Positions 1 through 5,275 of a stretch of 6,012 nucleotides of DNA are shown here, one piece after another (positions within the stretch are counted from its first letter, which is position 1; the number at the start of each line of letters is the position of its first letter). The stretch comes from Candidatus Zhuqueibacterota bacterium (GTDB lineage Bacteria; BS750m-G25), in assembly GCA_016783505.1 (NCBI GenBank), contig JADHWK010000085.1, positions 1 through 6,012 on the forward strand, given 5' to 3'. A program made the translations under genes and the position numbers. The notes under the pieces are model-generated. The model did no database searches. It had not been told where the DNA came from and saw nothing but the letters and a program-made list of their open reading frames with translations.

Positions 1-245
1 GCCCGGCTGGCCACATACAGTAGAAGCTCGGTAAAATCCTCCATCCTTTCGTTTTCCCGGTCCAGAAGGATGCGGCGGATCCCCTCGGATATCTTCGTCC
101 CCCCGGGCTCCCGAACCAGAACTACCTGATGACCCTCGCGTTTCAACCTTTCCTTAAGCAGTTGGACCTGGGTCGTCTTGCCCGAAAAGTCAACCCCCTC
201 AAAGGTAATCAATGATCCCTTCTGCCCACCTATCCTTTCAGTCAA
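1..245 (-). CDS. tmk: Thymidylate kinase (dTMP kinase), N-terminal 81 codons, cut by window edge
   Basis: Cytoplasmic enzyme that phosphorylates dTMP to dTDP with ATP, an essential step of dTTP synthesis. The reading frame shows the family hallmarks in order: the P-loop [10 protein letters not shown] at residues 17-26, the dTMP-binding REPGGT at 45-50, and LLLYVASRA at 75-82, which matches the conserved LLY-A-SRAQ helix. The P-loop has Phe where the family more often has Gly (D-G-S-G-K). No ATG fits. The start chosen is TTG at 243-245, because GGAGGAGG lies 7 nt upstream and the motif spacing then fits the family. The rest of the gene, including the LID region, lies beyond position 1. Its own promoter-like sequence is at 270-298. 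Identity is near certain from the motifs; the start is an inference from the ribosome binding site. Confidence 0.95.
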   Translation of the reverse strand, partial: MTERIGGQKGSLITFEGVDFSGKTTQVQLLKERLKREGHQVVLVREPGGTKISEGIRRILLDRENERMEDFTELLLYVASR

Positions 246-252
246 GCCAGTT

Positions 253-260
253 CCTCCTCC
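253..260 (-). promoter_or_regulatory. Strong Shine-Dalgarno sequence that fixes the TTG start of tmk
   Basis: Read on the minus strand this is GGAGGAGG, followed after 7 nt (AACTGGC) by TTG at 245-243. No in-frame ATG or GTG lies at a sensible distance, so this site decides the start. It is the strongest ribosome binding site in the window. Confidence 0.8.
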
Positions 261-269
261 GACTTTTGA

Positions 270-298
270 AATATAATAATGTTTCCCGCAAAAAGCAA
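270..298 (-). promoter_or_regulatory. Sigma70-like promoter for tmk
   Basis: On the minus strand TTGCTT (293-298) is followed after exactly 17 nt by TATATT (270-275). That is 4/6 and 5/6 matches to the -35 and -10 consensus. Transcription would start near 263 and give a leader of about 20 nt carrying the Shine-Dalgarno sequence. The surrounding DNA is AT-rich, so a chance match is possible, but spacing and position both fit. Confidence 0.5.
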
Positions 299-374
299 GA
301 AATAAAAAAGACAATCAACGTAAGATCAATTGCCTACATTTATCTAATATCCCTAATTCGGAATTTCATTTTTA

Positions 375-464
375 GCCCACGAATTTATTCGTGGGCCTTT
401 AAGGCGCATTGAGAATTTTAACCGTTTTAACGGTTTAATTTGATACCCACGATTAAAATTGTGG
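375..464. repeat. Cluster of three short palindromes, REP-like
   Basis: The first palindrome (375-396) is GCCCACGAAT, TT, ATTCGTGGGC, a perfect 10-bp inverted repeat. The second (420-435) is AACCGTT, TT, AACGGTT. The third (447-464) is CCACGATT, AA, AATTGTGG, which pairs along its length with one G-T pair. The first and third share the core CCCACGA-W-T, so they look like diverged copies of one unit spaced about 71 bp apart. Such units are typical of REP-type dispersed repeats, often linked to REP-associated (RAYT) transposases. No transposase is present here, so that link is inference. The first hairpin has a TTTAA tail on the plus strand and is a poor terminator. Confidence 0.65.
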
Positions 465-574
465 TTTTCCTCTTTCAGATCGTCAGTGAAGTTGTCGTCC
501 CCGACAAAACCGCTGTCAAAGATTTCCGATGAATGAGGTGGACTCCTAGAGCACAAACTTACAAAAGATAAGAT

Positions 575-1405
575 TTACCGTGACTTTTTCAGTTTCAAAC
601 GAGAATCACTCTGATATCTCCGAACAACCACCAGGAGCATAAGGCCACCAATAAACAACAAAAGACTGAAAAACTGAGACACCGTCACTCCCCAATCCCC
701 AATGAAGAACAGCTTCATGCTTTCCTTATACCAGCGGAAGAATTCGATAAAAAACCGAAAGGAAGAATAAAGTATTAAAAAGAGGATAGTTGTAAAGCCA
801 TCAAAGGTTTTGTAACGTTCTGAATAGAGAAGTGATAGAAAGATGATGAATCCCCCCAGGGAAGAGTAAATTTGGGTGGGATGAATGTGCCTGCTGGGAA
901 AGATATACCCCGCCGCACTGTCGGGGGGAAAGACCATCGCCCACGGGGCTGATGAGGCTATCCCGAAACAACAGCCGTTGAAAAAACAACCCACCCGGGT
1001 GATAGCAATACCAAGTGCCAGCGAGGGTATCAAGATGTCGGCTATTTTGTGGACGGGGAGCTTCCTCTTCTTCAGAAACCATACCGAAGCGCCTGCAGCC
1101 AGTATCCCACCGCCCAGAAAAACCAGCCCGGCGATGCCAATGGTGCCGTCACTCTGGAAGGGGTTTACCACGTCCAGCCAGTGACCCCGGAATTCGTCCA
1201 TGTGGAAGAGGACATAGGTGATACGGGCCCCGACCAGGGAGGCAATTACGATGACCACCGACAGGTCTATAATATGGTTGGGATCAACACCGGCCCTTTT
1301 TGCCCTCCGCATGGCCAGATAAATCCCAACAAAAAAGGCCGTCGCCAGCATAAGCCCATAGGTATGTAGCTCAAACCGTCCGATGGAAAACAGCGTACGA
1401 TGCAT
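575..1405 (-). CDS. lgt: Prolipoprotein diacylglyceryl transferase
   Basis: Inner-membrane enzyme that moves diacylglycerol from phosphatidylglycerol onto the lipobox cysteine of prolipoproteins, the first step of lipoprotein maturation. At 276 aa it has normal family length and several hydrophobic segments. Visible motifs are ELHTYGLML (12-20), GLVFLGGG (93-100), the signature TRVGCFFNGCCFG (136-148) with Arg137 and Asn143 in the conserved positions, HPTQIYSS (175-182) and FRFFIEFFR (216-224). The GC-F-NG-CC-G form is that of a Lgt subgroup outside the enterobacteria. The site of E. coli His103 (FHGGL) is Leu97 here. ATG 1405 gives a conserved-looking N-terminus, but no Shine-Dalgarno sequence precedes it. 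The gene is 122 bp downstream of rsmI in the same direction and could be co-transcribed with it. Confidence 0.96.
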   Translation of the reverse strand: MHRTLFSIGRFELHTYGLMLATAFFVGIYLAMRRAKRAGVDPNHIIDLSVVIVIASLVGARITYVLFHMDEFRGHWLDVVNPFQSDGTIGIAGLVFLGGGILAAGASVWFLKKRKLPVHKIADILIPSLALGIAITRVGCFFNGCCFGIASSAPWAMVFPPDSAAGYIFPSRHIHPTQIYSSLGGFIIFLSLLYSERYKTFDGFTTILFLILYSSFRFFIEFFRWYKESMKLFFIGDWGVTVSQFFSLLLFIGGLMLLVVVRRYQSDSRLKLKKSR

Positions 1406-1418
1406 GTTCAGATAAAAG

Positions 1419-1450
1419 GTTATTGGGTCATTAAGTTATTAGGTTATTGC
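1419..1450. repeat. Short tandem repeat, four 8-bp units, just upstream of lgt
   Basis: On the plus strand the units are GTTATTGG, GTCATTAA, GTTATTAG and GTTATTGC, an 8-bp period over 32 bp with core GTYATT. It starts 13 bp upstream of the lgt ATG, in the place of its leader or promoter. On the lgt sense strand it reads as repeated AATAAC/AATGAC, an unstructured AT-rich tract. Such microsatellites can vary in copy number. Confidence 0.7.
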
Positions 1451-1527
1451 AAATTGAGAGTTGTGACCGGGGATAAATTCACCCCCATTCTTCCAATCAT
1501 CTATCCTTCCACTACGGGTTTGGGACA

Positions 1528-2265
1528 TCATTCCGTTTTGGCTCCCTCGGTCACGATAACGAATTCCCCCTTTGGTTTTTTTGTCCGAAAATATTCCAGA
1601 GCCCCGAACAGGTTAGATCGAACGACCTCTTCGTGAAGTTTAGTTAACTCCCGAGCCACCGCCACCCGCCGATTGCCCAGGACTGCCAAAAGGTCTTCCA
1701 GCGTTCTCACCAGCCGGTGGGGGGCCTCGTAGAAGATCAGGGTCCGCTCTTCATTCCGCAGACGCTCTAATCTTTTATTCCGTCCCTTCTTGGCCGGCAG
1801 GAAGCCCTCAAAGACGAACCTATCGGTGGGGAGCCCGGATACCACCAGGGCCGAAAGGGCGGCGTTGGCCCCGGGCACAGGAACCACGGTAACATCATTG
1901 GCTAAGGCCCGGGTGACCAGATAATAAGCCGGGTCGCTGATCCCCGGCAGCCCGGCATCGGAGATGACGGCCACCGATTGACCATCAGTTAAGGATTTGA
2001 TCAGCATGGGTGTCCGCTGAGTCTTATTGAAGTCATGGTAGCTGACCAGCCGGGTTTTGAACCCGAAGCGCTTCATCAAAAGCCCCGCCCGGCGGGTATC
2101 CTCGGCTGCCACCCAATCAACCCCTTTAAGCACCTCCACCGCCCGGTGGGTCATGTCCCCTAAGTTGCCTATGGGGGTTCCCACCACAAATAATTGACCT
2201 TTACCTTTTCTCGCTGGTTGATGATTTATCTGTTTTCCCCTTTCCCGGGTTTTAGTGGTTTTCAT
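1528..2265 (-). CDS. rsmI: 16S rRNA (cytidine1402-2'-O)-methyltransferase
   Basis: Uses S-adenosylmethionine to methylate the 2'-OH of C1402 in the 16S rRNA decoding centre. It belongs to the tetrapyrrole-methylase fold. Motifs in order: FVVGTPIGNLGDMTHRA (26-42), AAEDTRRAGLLMKRF (53-67), SDAGLPGISDP (102-112), VPGANAALSALVVSGLPTD (130-148), FEGFLP (152-157), ERTLIFYEAPHRL (173-185) and VARELTKLHEEV (203-214). At 245 aa it lacks the C-terminal extension of the E. coli protein (about 286 aa), as many bacterial RsmI do. Residue 113 is Ala in DPA, where the family usually has Gly. The basic N-terminal tail before FVVGTP is about 25 residues, longer than normal, and no Shine-Dalgarno sequence precedes ATG 2265. 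No alternative in-frame ATG, GTG or TTG lies between it and the first motif. Identity is very secure; the start is uncertain. Confidence 0.96.
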   Translation of the reverse strand: MKTTKTRERGKQINHQPARKGKGQLFVVGTPIGNLGDMTHRAVEVLKGVDWVAAEDTRRAGLLMKRFGFKTRLVSYHDFNKTQRTPMLIKSLTDGQSVAVISDAGLPGISDPAYYLVTRALANDVTVVPVPGANAALSALVVSGLPTDRFVFEGFLPAKKGRNKRLERLRNEERTLIFYEAPHRLVRTLEDLLAVLGNRRVAVARELTKLHEEVVRSNLFGALEYFRTKKPKGEFVIVTEGAKTE

Positions 2266-2269
2266 TAAT

Positions 2270-2448
2270 AAATCCGAAATTCGAATACCTGCCCGCCATC
2301 CCGAATACTCGGGACAAATATCAAATTTTCAAAACGCTATTCGCTTAAATTATATTTTCGGATTTTGTCCCGAAGCATCAGGATCGGTCATTTATCGTGC
2401 CTAAGGCAGATCCCCCTTAGGCGGAAATTTGTTTCGTGCTTCGGATTT
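2270..2448. repeat. Palindromic noncoding element with imperfect 16-bp terminal inverted repeats
   Basis: The left end AAATCCGAAATTCGAA (2270-2285) matches the reverse complement of the right end (2433-2448) at 13 of 16 positions. Inside are two hairpins: TCCCGA-ATAC-TCGGGA (2299-2314) and GCCTAAGG, 8 nt, CCTTAGGC (2399-2422). TGTCCCGA (2366-2373) can also pair with TCGGGACA (2309-2316). The whole can fold as a long cruciform-like structure and contains no gene. It looks like a MITE or a decayed dispersed repeat, and it forms the leader of rsmI. The repeat nature is seen; its mobility is inference. Confidence 0.55.
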
Positions 2449-2554
2449 TTGTATGCATTTTATTCAGACATGGCTAAAATAATCAATAAGCCTGATGAGT
2501 TACAATCTTTACCCTATCCCCCCTTCACCTCTGCCCCCTTTCCCTCAAGCTCCC

Positions 2555-2589
2555 AAAAGAGGGCGCACCTTTCTTACAAAAGATGCGCC
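2555..2589 (-). terminator. Probable intrinsic terminator of the lat-nadE operon
   Basis: The sequence 2562-2589 forms a hairpin: six GC-rich pairs (GGCGCA/TGCGCC), one mismatch, four more pairs (CTTT/AAAG-type) and a 6-nt loop. On the minus strand it is followed by CTCTTTT (2555-2561). It begins 19 bp past the nadE stop codon. The T-run is short and broken, so efficiency is uncertain. Confidence 0.55.
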
Positions 2590-2608
2590 ACAACAACTAC
2601 CCAATTTT

Positions 2609-3430
2609 CTATCTCCCCCAATCCCGGACATACAGAAAATCGCTTCCCACCGTGCGGGAGGAAATCTTGGGGATCAGCGGAAGCAGGCGTTTGAACTGGC
2701 TTCCCTTAATCTTGGCCCGAATGGCGTTGATAAACTCCCGGGAAAAACCGGCTTCCTCTAATTCGGGTTCAGAATAGCGACCGTCTACCATCAACACCAG
2801 CAGGCGATCCATCTGGGGGTAGGAAAAGCCCAGTTCGCCCTCATCGGTCTGCCCGACCCACAGGTCGGCAGTAGGCACCTTATTTAGAATTTTCTGGGGT
2901 ACCTTAAGGTGACGGGCCAACTGTCTCACCTGGGTTTTGTACAGATCACCCAGGGGCACCAGAGCCGCCGCCATATCCCCGTGGAGGGTGCCGTAGCCCA
3001 ACAGCAGCTCGGTCTTATTCGAGGTTCCGATAACCAGACCCTTTTCCCGGGCCGACAGGTCGTAAAGAACCATCATCCGGGCTCGGGCCAGTAGGTTCCC
3101 TTTGCGGATAAGATCCAATCCCGGGGATTGGGTCAGATAGGCTTCAACCATGCCGGTGATGTCGAAGGTCTCGCACCGGATGCCCAGTTCATCACCAACT
3201 AACCGGGCATCTTCCAGACTGTCTTTCCGGCTCTCTGCATAGGGGAGGAGAACTCCGAGTATCTTCTCCTTCCCCAGGGCCTCTGCGGACAGATAGGCTG
3301 TGACGGTGGAATCCAGTCCCCCGGAAAGGCCGATTATCCCCCAAGAGAACCCGGCCTTCCCCACCTCCTGGCGGATAAAATCCACCAATAATTTTTTGAC
3401 TAATTTTTCGTTAATATCGAGGGGAGACAT
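2609..3430 (-). CDS. nadE: NH3-dependent NAD+ synthetase
   Basis: Catalyses the last step of NAD synthesis in the cytoplasm: deamido-NAD, ATP and ammonia to NAD, AMP and PPi. At 273 aa it has the length of the single-domain, ammonia-using form; there is no nitrilase-type glutaminase domain. Motifs: the PP-loop SGGLDST (36-42), GNLLARARMMVLY (111-123), GTSNKTELLLGYGTLHGD (135-152), PLGDLYKTQVRQLA (159-172) and PTADLW...QTDEGELG (186-201). All key loops are intact. The start ATG 3430 gives a normal N-terminal helix but has no Shine-Dalgarno sequence. The gene starts 15 bp after the lat stop, so it is probably co-transcribed and perhaps translated by coupling. A terminator-like hairpin follows at 2555-2589. 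Confidence 0.97.
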   Translation of the reverse strand: MSPLDINEKLVKKLLVDFIRQEVGKAGFSWGIIGLSGGLDSTVTAYLSAEALGKEKILGVLLPYAESRKDSLEDARLVGDELGIRCETFDITGMVEAYLTQSPGLDLIRKGNLLARARMMVLYDLSAREKGLVIGTSNKTELLLGYGTLHGDMAAALVPLGDLYKTQVRQLARHLKVPQKILNKVPTADLWVGQTDEGELGFSYPQMDRLLVLMVDGRYSEPELEEAGFSREFINAIRAKIKGSQFKRLLPLIPKISSRTVGSDFLYVRDWGR

Positions 3431-3445
3431 AACAAGTTCTGGGAG

Positions 3446-4768
3446 TTAAAATTCTTTCAAACTCTTACTTAAAATCCTCATTGCCTCATCAATCTCGACG
3501 GCGGTGAGGTTCAGGGGGGGACGGAAGCGGATGGTCTGATCTCCACATTTGAGAACCACCAGTCCGTTATTTAGAATTCTCTTCAACAGTTCATCCCGTC
3601 CTTCCGTTCCTTCAATGACATCGAAGGCCGTCATCAATCCCCGACCCCGGGCGTTAGTAATCTTTGAGGAAAATTGGGCTTGGACTTCTAAAAGCTTATT
3701 CAGAAGATAATCCCCCATCCGGGCGGCGTTCTCCACCAACCCCTCTTCGTGAATAATCTCCAGATATTTCTGAAACCGCACCATATCAATCAAGTTGCCC
3801 CCGAAGGTGGAGTTCAGCCGGTTGGGGACTTTAAAGACATTATCCTCGACCTCATCCACCCTCTCACCCACCAGGACTCCGCACACCTGGGTCTTCTTGC
3901 CGAAGGCCATGGCGTCCGGCTTGACGTCGAAGTGCTGATGGGCCCAGAACCTCCCTGTCAACCCCACCCCGGTCTGCACCTCATCGAAGATTAAAAAGAG
4001 ATCCTCCTGGTCGGCGATCTCCCTTAAGGCTCTTAAGAATTCCCCCCGAAAGTGGTTATCCCCCCCCTCCCCCTGGATTGGTTCAATGATGATGGCGGCG
4101 ATGTCGTCCCGGTTTTCCAAAATGGCCTGTTTAACCTGGGCCAGCGCCCTTCTTTCCGCTTCCTCAACTTTCTTTAGATTTTCCTCGTTTAAGGGAAAGG
4201 TAATCTTCGGATTGTCAACCCGGGGCCAGGTGAATTTGGGGTAGAGGTCGGTCTTCACCGGGAGGGTGTTGGTTAAAGACATGGTGTAGCCGGTGCGGCC
4301 GTGGAAGGCCTGGCGGAAGTGGATCACCTGGGTGCCCTTCTCCCCTTTAATTCCTTTTTTCCAATTCTTTTTAATCTTCCAGTCAAAGGCCGTTTTCAGG
4401 GCATTTTCAATCCCCAGGGCTCCACCTGAGATCAGGAATAGGTGGGGAAGGTAATCGGGCATCCCCAGCCTGGCAAAGGTGTCCACGAACTCCGCCATCT
4501 CCACTGTAAATATATCGGAATTGGAGGGCTTATGAAGGGCCGCCCGGGCCAATCTATCGAGAAATTCCGGGGTCGTTAGCTTGGGGTGATTATACCCCAC
4601 CGGTGAGGAGGCGAAGAAGGTGAAAAAATCCAAATACCACCTGCCCCCCCTGGCGTCATAGATGCGGGAACCCCGGCTCTTTTTGGGGTCGAACACGATG
4701 TCGAAACCGTCGAGCAGCATGTGTCGGCTCAGCGTTGAGTGCACATTTTCAGGCCCAATTCTGGTCAT
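3446..4768 (-). CDS. lat: L-lysine 6-aminotransferase (lysine epsilon-aminotransferase), class III PLP enzyme
   Basis: Transfers the epsilon-amino group of lysine to 2-oxoglutarate, giving glutamate and allysine, which cyclises to piperideine-6-carboxylate. It feeds lysine breakdown or alpha-aminoadipate formation. The 440-aa protein matches what I recall of mycobacterial Lat along its whole length: LDFFTFFASSPVG (46-58), LHKPSNSD (78-85), GGALGIENALKTAFDWK (115-131), FHGRTGYTMSLTNT (155-168), EPIQGEGGD (229-237), IFDEVQTGVGLTGRFWA (260-276), AFGKKTQVCGV (288-298) with Lys291 the likely PLP lysine, LNSTFGGN (318-325) and IRFRPPLN near the C-terminus. LTNT, QVCG and NST-GGN separate it from ornithine, GABA and acetylornithine aminotransferases. 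ATG 4768 is preceded by AGGGAGAG. It is the first gene of a likely lat-nadE operon, with the promoter at 4824-4852. No saccharopine or aldehyde dehydrogenase gene is nearby, so the downstream route is unknown. Confidence 0.93.
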   Translation of the reverse strand: MTRIGPENVHSTLSRHMLLDGFDIVFDPKKSRGSRIYDARGGRWYLDFFTFFASSPVGYNHPKLTTPEFLDRLARAALHKPSNSDIFTVEMAEFVDTFARLGMPDYLPHLFLISGGALGIENALKTAFDWKIKKNWKKGIKGEKGTQVIHFRQAFHGRTGYTMSLTNTLPVKTDLYPKFTWPRVDNPKITFPLNEENLKKVEEAERRALAQVKQAILENRDDIAAIIIEPIQGEGGDNHFRGEFLRALREIADQEDLFLIFDEVQTGVGLTGRFWAHQHFDVKPDAMAFGKKTQVCGVLVGERVDEVEDNVFKVPNRLNSTFGGNLIDMVRFQKYLEIIHEEGLVENAARMGDYLLNKLLEVQAQFSSKITNARGRGLMTAFDVIEGTEGRDELLKRILNNGLVVLKCGDQTIRFRPPLNLTAVEIDEAMRILSKSLKEF

Positions 4769-4771
4769 AGT

Positions 4772-4779
4772 CTCTCCCT
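4772..4779 (-). promoter_or_regulatory. Shine-Dalgarno sequence of lat
   Basis: The minus strand reads AGGGAGAG here, followed by ACT and ATG at 4768. The GGGAG core is at normal distance and supports this start codon. Confidence 0.7.
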
Positions 4780-4788
4780 ATCCAAAAA

Positions 4789-4810
4789 TGGTAATAGTTC
4801 ACCACTACCA
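4789..4810 (-). promoter_or_regulatory. Dyad in the lat leader: operator or 5' UTR hairpin
   Basis: The minus strand reads TGGTAGTGGT, GA, ACTATTACCA. Ten positions pair on each side: eight Watson-Crick and two G-U in RNA. It lies between the predicted transcription start (about 4817) and the Shine-Dalgarno sequence. It could be a repressor operator just downstream of the promoter, or an RNA hairpin affecting ribosome access or mRNA stability. The direct repeat GTATTTTTG (minus strand, 4809-4817 and 4822-4830) overlaps the promoter beside it. The dyad is seen; regulation is inference. Confidence 0.5.
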
Positions 4811-4823
4811 AAAATACACCACA

Positions 4824-4852
4824 AAAATACGGATTTTTCCCAAAAAAGTCAA
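4824..4852 (-). promoter_or_regulatory. Sigma70-like promoter of the lat-nadE operon
   Basis: On the minus strand TTGACT (4847-4852) is followed after 17 nt by TATTTT (4824-4829). That is a 5/6 match at -35 and 4/6 at -10, with ideal spacing. The expected transcript start near 4817 leaves a leader of about 48 nt with the dyad (4789-4810) and ribosome binding site. Confidence 0.6.
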
Positions 4853-4906
4853 GGACAATTCCAGGGGTTAAGAAAGGCCCCTAAACATATTAGTGATGCC
4901 CATATA

Positions 4907-4937
4907 AAAAGGGTCCGCAGGAATACGAGACCCTTTT
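4907..4937. terminator. Terminator-like hairpin, usable on either strand
   Basis: AAAAGGGTC (4907-4915) and GACCCTTTT (4929-4937) form a perfect 9-bp stem with a 13-nt loop. Read on the minus strand the stem ends in TTTTT (4910-4906), with an A-rich 5' side. It lies about 55 bp upstream of the lat -35 and 340 bp after the DUF5020 stop, so it may insulate lat from upstream transcription. The large loop and the short GC core make it a moderate candidate. Confidence 0.5.
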
Positions 4938-5135
4938 CCTTAAAGAATTATTGGCTTCAATTGCAAAAAGGTCAAAACCGGTCAGGAGTCCGACTTAAGC
5001 GATCAAACACGGTCTGTGACTGTGTTTAAGGCAACATATCTATGCTTTGAAATTACAGAACATTAACAAGACATCCGTAGGATATCGAATCACACTTAGA
5101 ATACTAGGGTAACTTTTGTTCTGAAAGAATTATTT

Positions 5136-5231
5136 ACCTTCAGGTTAATGACATGACCGGGCTGTTTAGTTCTTAAAAGAGGGCGTTTCCCTTATTTAAT
5201 CACCACTACGGTTACGGTATAACCTGAAGGT
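5136..5231. repeat. Perfect 12-bp inverted repeat bracketing 72 bp
   Basis: ACCTTCAGGTTA (5136-5147) is the exact reverse complement of TAACCTGAAGGT (5220-5231). The 72 bp between them contain no gene apart from the end of a short open frame. The arms are too far apart for a simple terminator hairpin and no T-run follows. The repeat may be the ends of a small insertion or a long stem-loop in the 3' region of the DUF5020 transcript. Confidence 0.55.
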
Positions 5232-5275
5232 GTCTGCAATGCAACAAAGTATTTTCTTTCGGCTCCCTCTCCATT
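5192..5275 (-). other. Coding-like 27-codon in-frame extension after the DUF5020 TGA
   Basis: After the TGA at 5276-5278 the same frame stays open for 27 codons to a TAA at 5192-5194. The translation is not low-complexity: it contains KYFVALQTPSGYTVTVVVIK, a strand-like, alternating sequence. It has no start codon of its own with a ribosome binding site. It could be chance, a gene remnant, or a former C-terminus of the upstream protein. I do not call it a gene. Confidence 0.3.

Larger units (their letters stand above)
246..574. other. Intergenic region between lgt and tmk (329 bp), no supported gene
   Basis: The part next to tmk carries its Shine-Dalgarno sequence and promoter. The middle holds a cluster of three palindromes (375-464). 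The part next to lgt (465-574) shows no clear structure. A minus-strand frame of 67 codons spans 353-556, but it reads straight through the palindromes and starts at no recognisable ribosome binding site, so I do not call it a gene. No convincing intrinsic terminator for lgt is visible: the nearest hairpin on the minus strand (375-396) is not followed by a T-run. Confidence 0.7.
2266..2608. other. Intergenic region between nadE and rsmI (343 bp), no supported gene
   Basis: Two parts. The side next to nadE holds a hairpin terminator (2555-2589), then a pyrimidine-rich plus-strand stretch (about 2511-2555) with no visible function. The side next to rsmI (2270-2448) is a palindrome-rich noncoding repeat. 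A TATAAT on the minus strand (2349-2354) is a possible -10 for rsmI, about 83 bp before its start, but I find no good -35 at 16-18 nt. Plus-strand frames in this region have low-complexity translations and no ribosome binding site. Confidence 0.7.
4769..5275. other. Intergenic region between the DUF5020 gene and lat (507 bp)
   Basis: From the lat side it holds the Shine-Dalgarno sequence, leader dyad and promoter of lat (to 4852), then a terminator-like hairpin (4907-4937). A weak dyad AAACAC (5005-5010)/GTGTTT (5022-5027) and about 100 bp without visible structure follow. The region ends with a perfect 12-bp inverted repeat (5136-5231) that overlaps a coding-like tail (5192-5275) after the DUF5020 stop. 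Plus-strand frames here do not look like genes: odd composition and no ribosome binding site. Confidence 0.65.

Noticed and set aside
885-1369. Three overlapping plus-strand frames of 68-106 codons
   Set aside because: They are antisense to the well-supported lgt gene, have no ribosome binding sites and no family-like motifs.
558-2584. Shared 12-mer CTTACAAAAGAT downstream of lgt (558-569) and of nadE (2573-2584)
   Set aside because: About one such match is expected by chance in AT-rich DNA of this length, and only one copy lies in a hairpin.
2365-2777. Plus-strand frames of 64-109 codons between rsmI and nadE
   Set aside because: Translations are Pro/Ser-rich products of the pyrimidine-rich stretch and run antisense into nadE; no ribosome binding site.
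4863-4882. AGGGG/CCCCT hairpin as a terminator or riboswitch piece
   Set aside because: Only five pairs around a 10-nt loop and no T-run. I also see no conserved riboswitch core, including a lysine riboswitch, in the lat leader, which is too short.
4662-5029. Plus-strand frames of 69 and 96 codons over the lat leader
   Set aside because: They overlap the lat start and promoter on the opposite strand and look like random translation.
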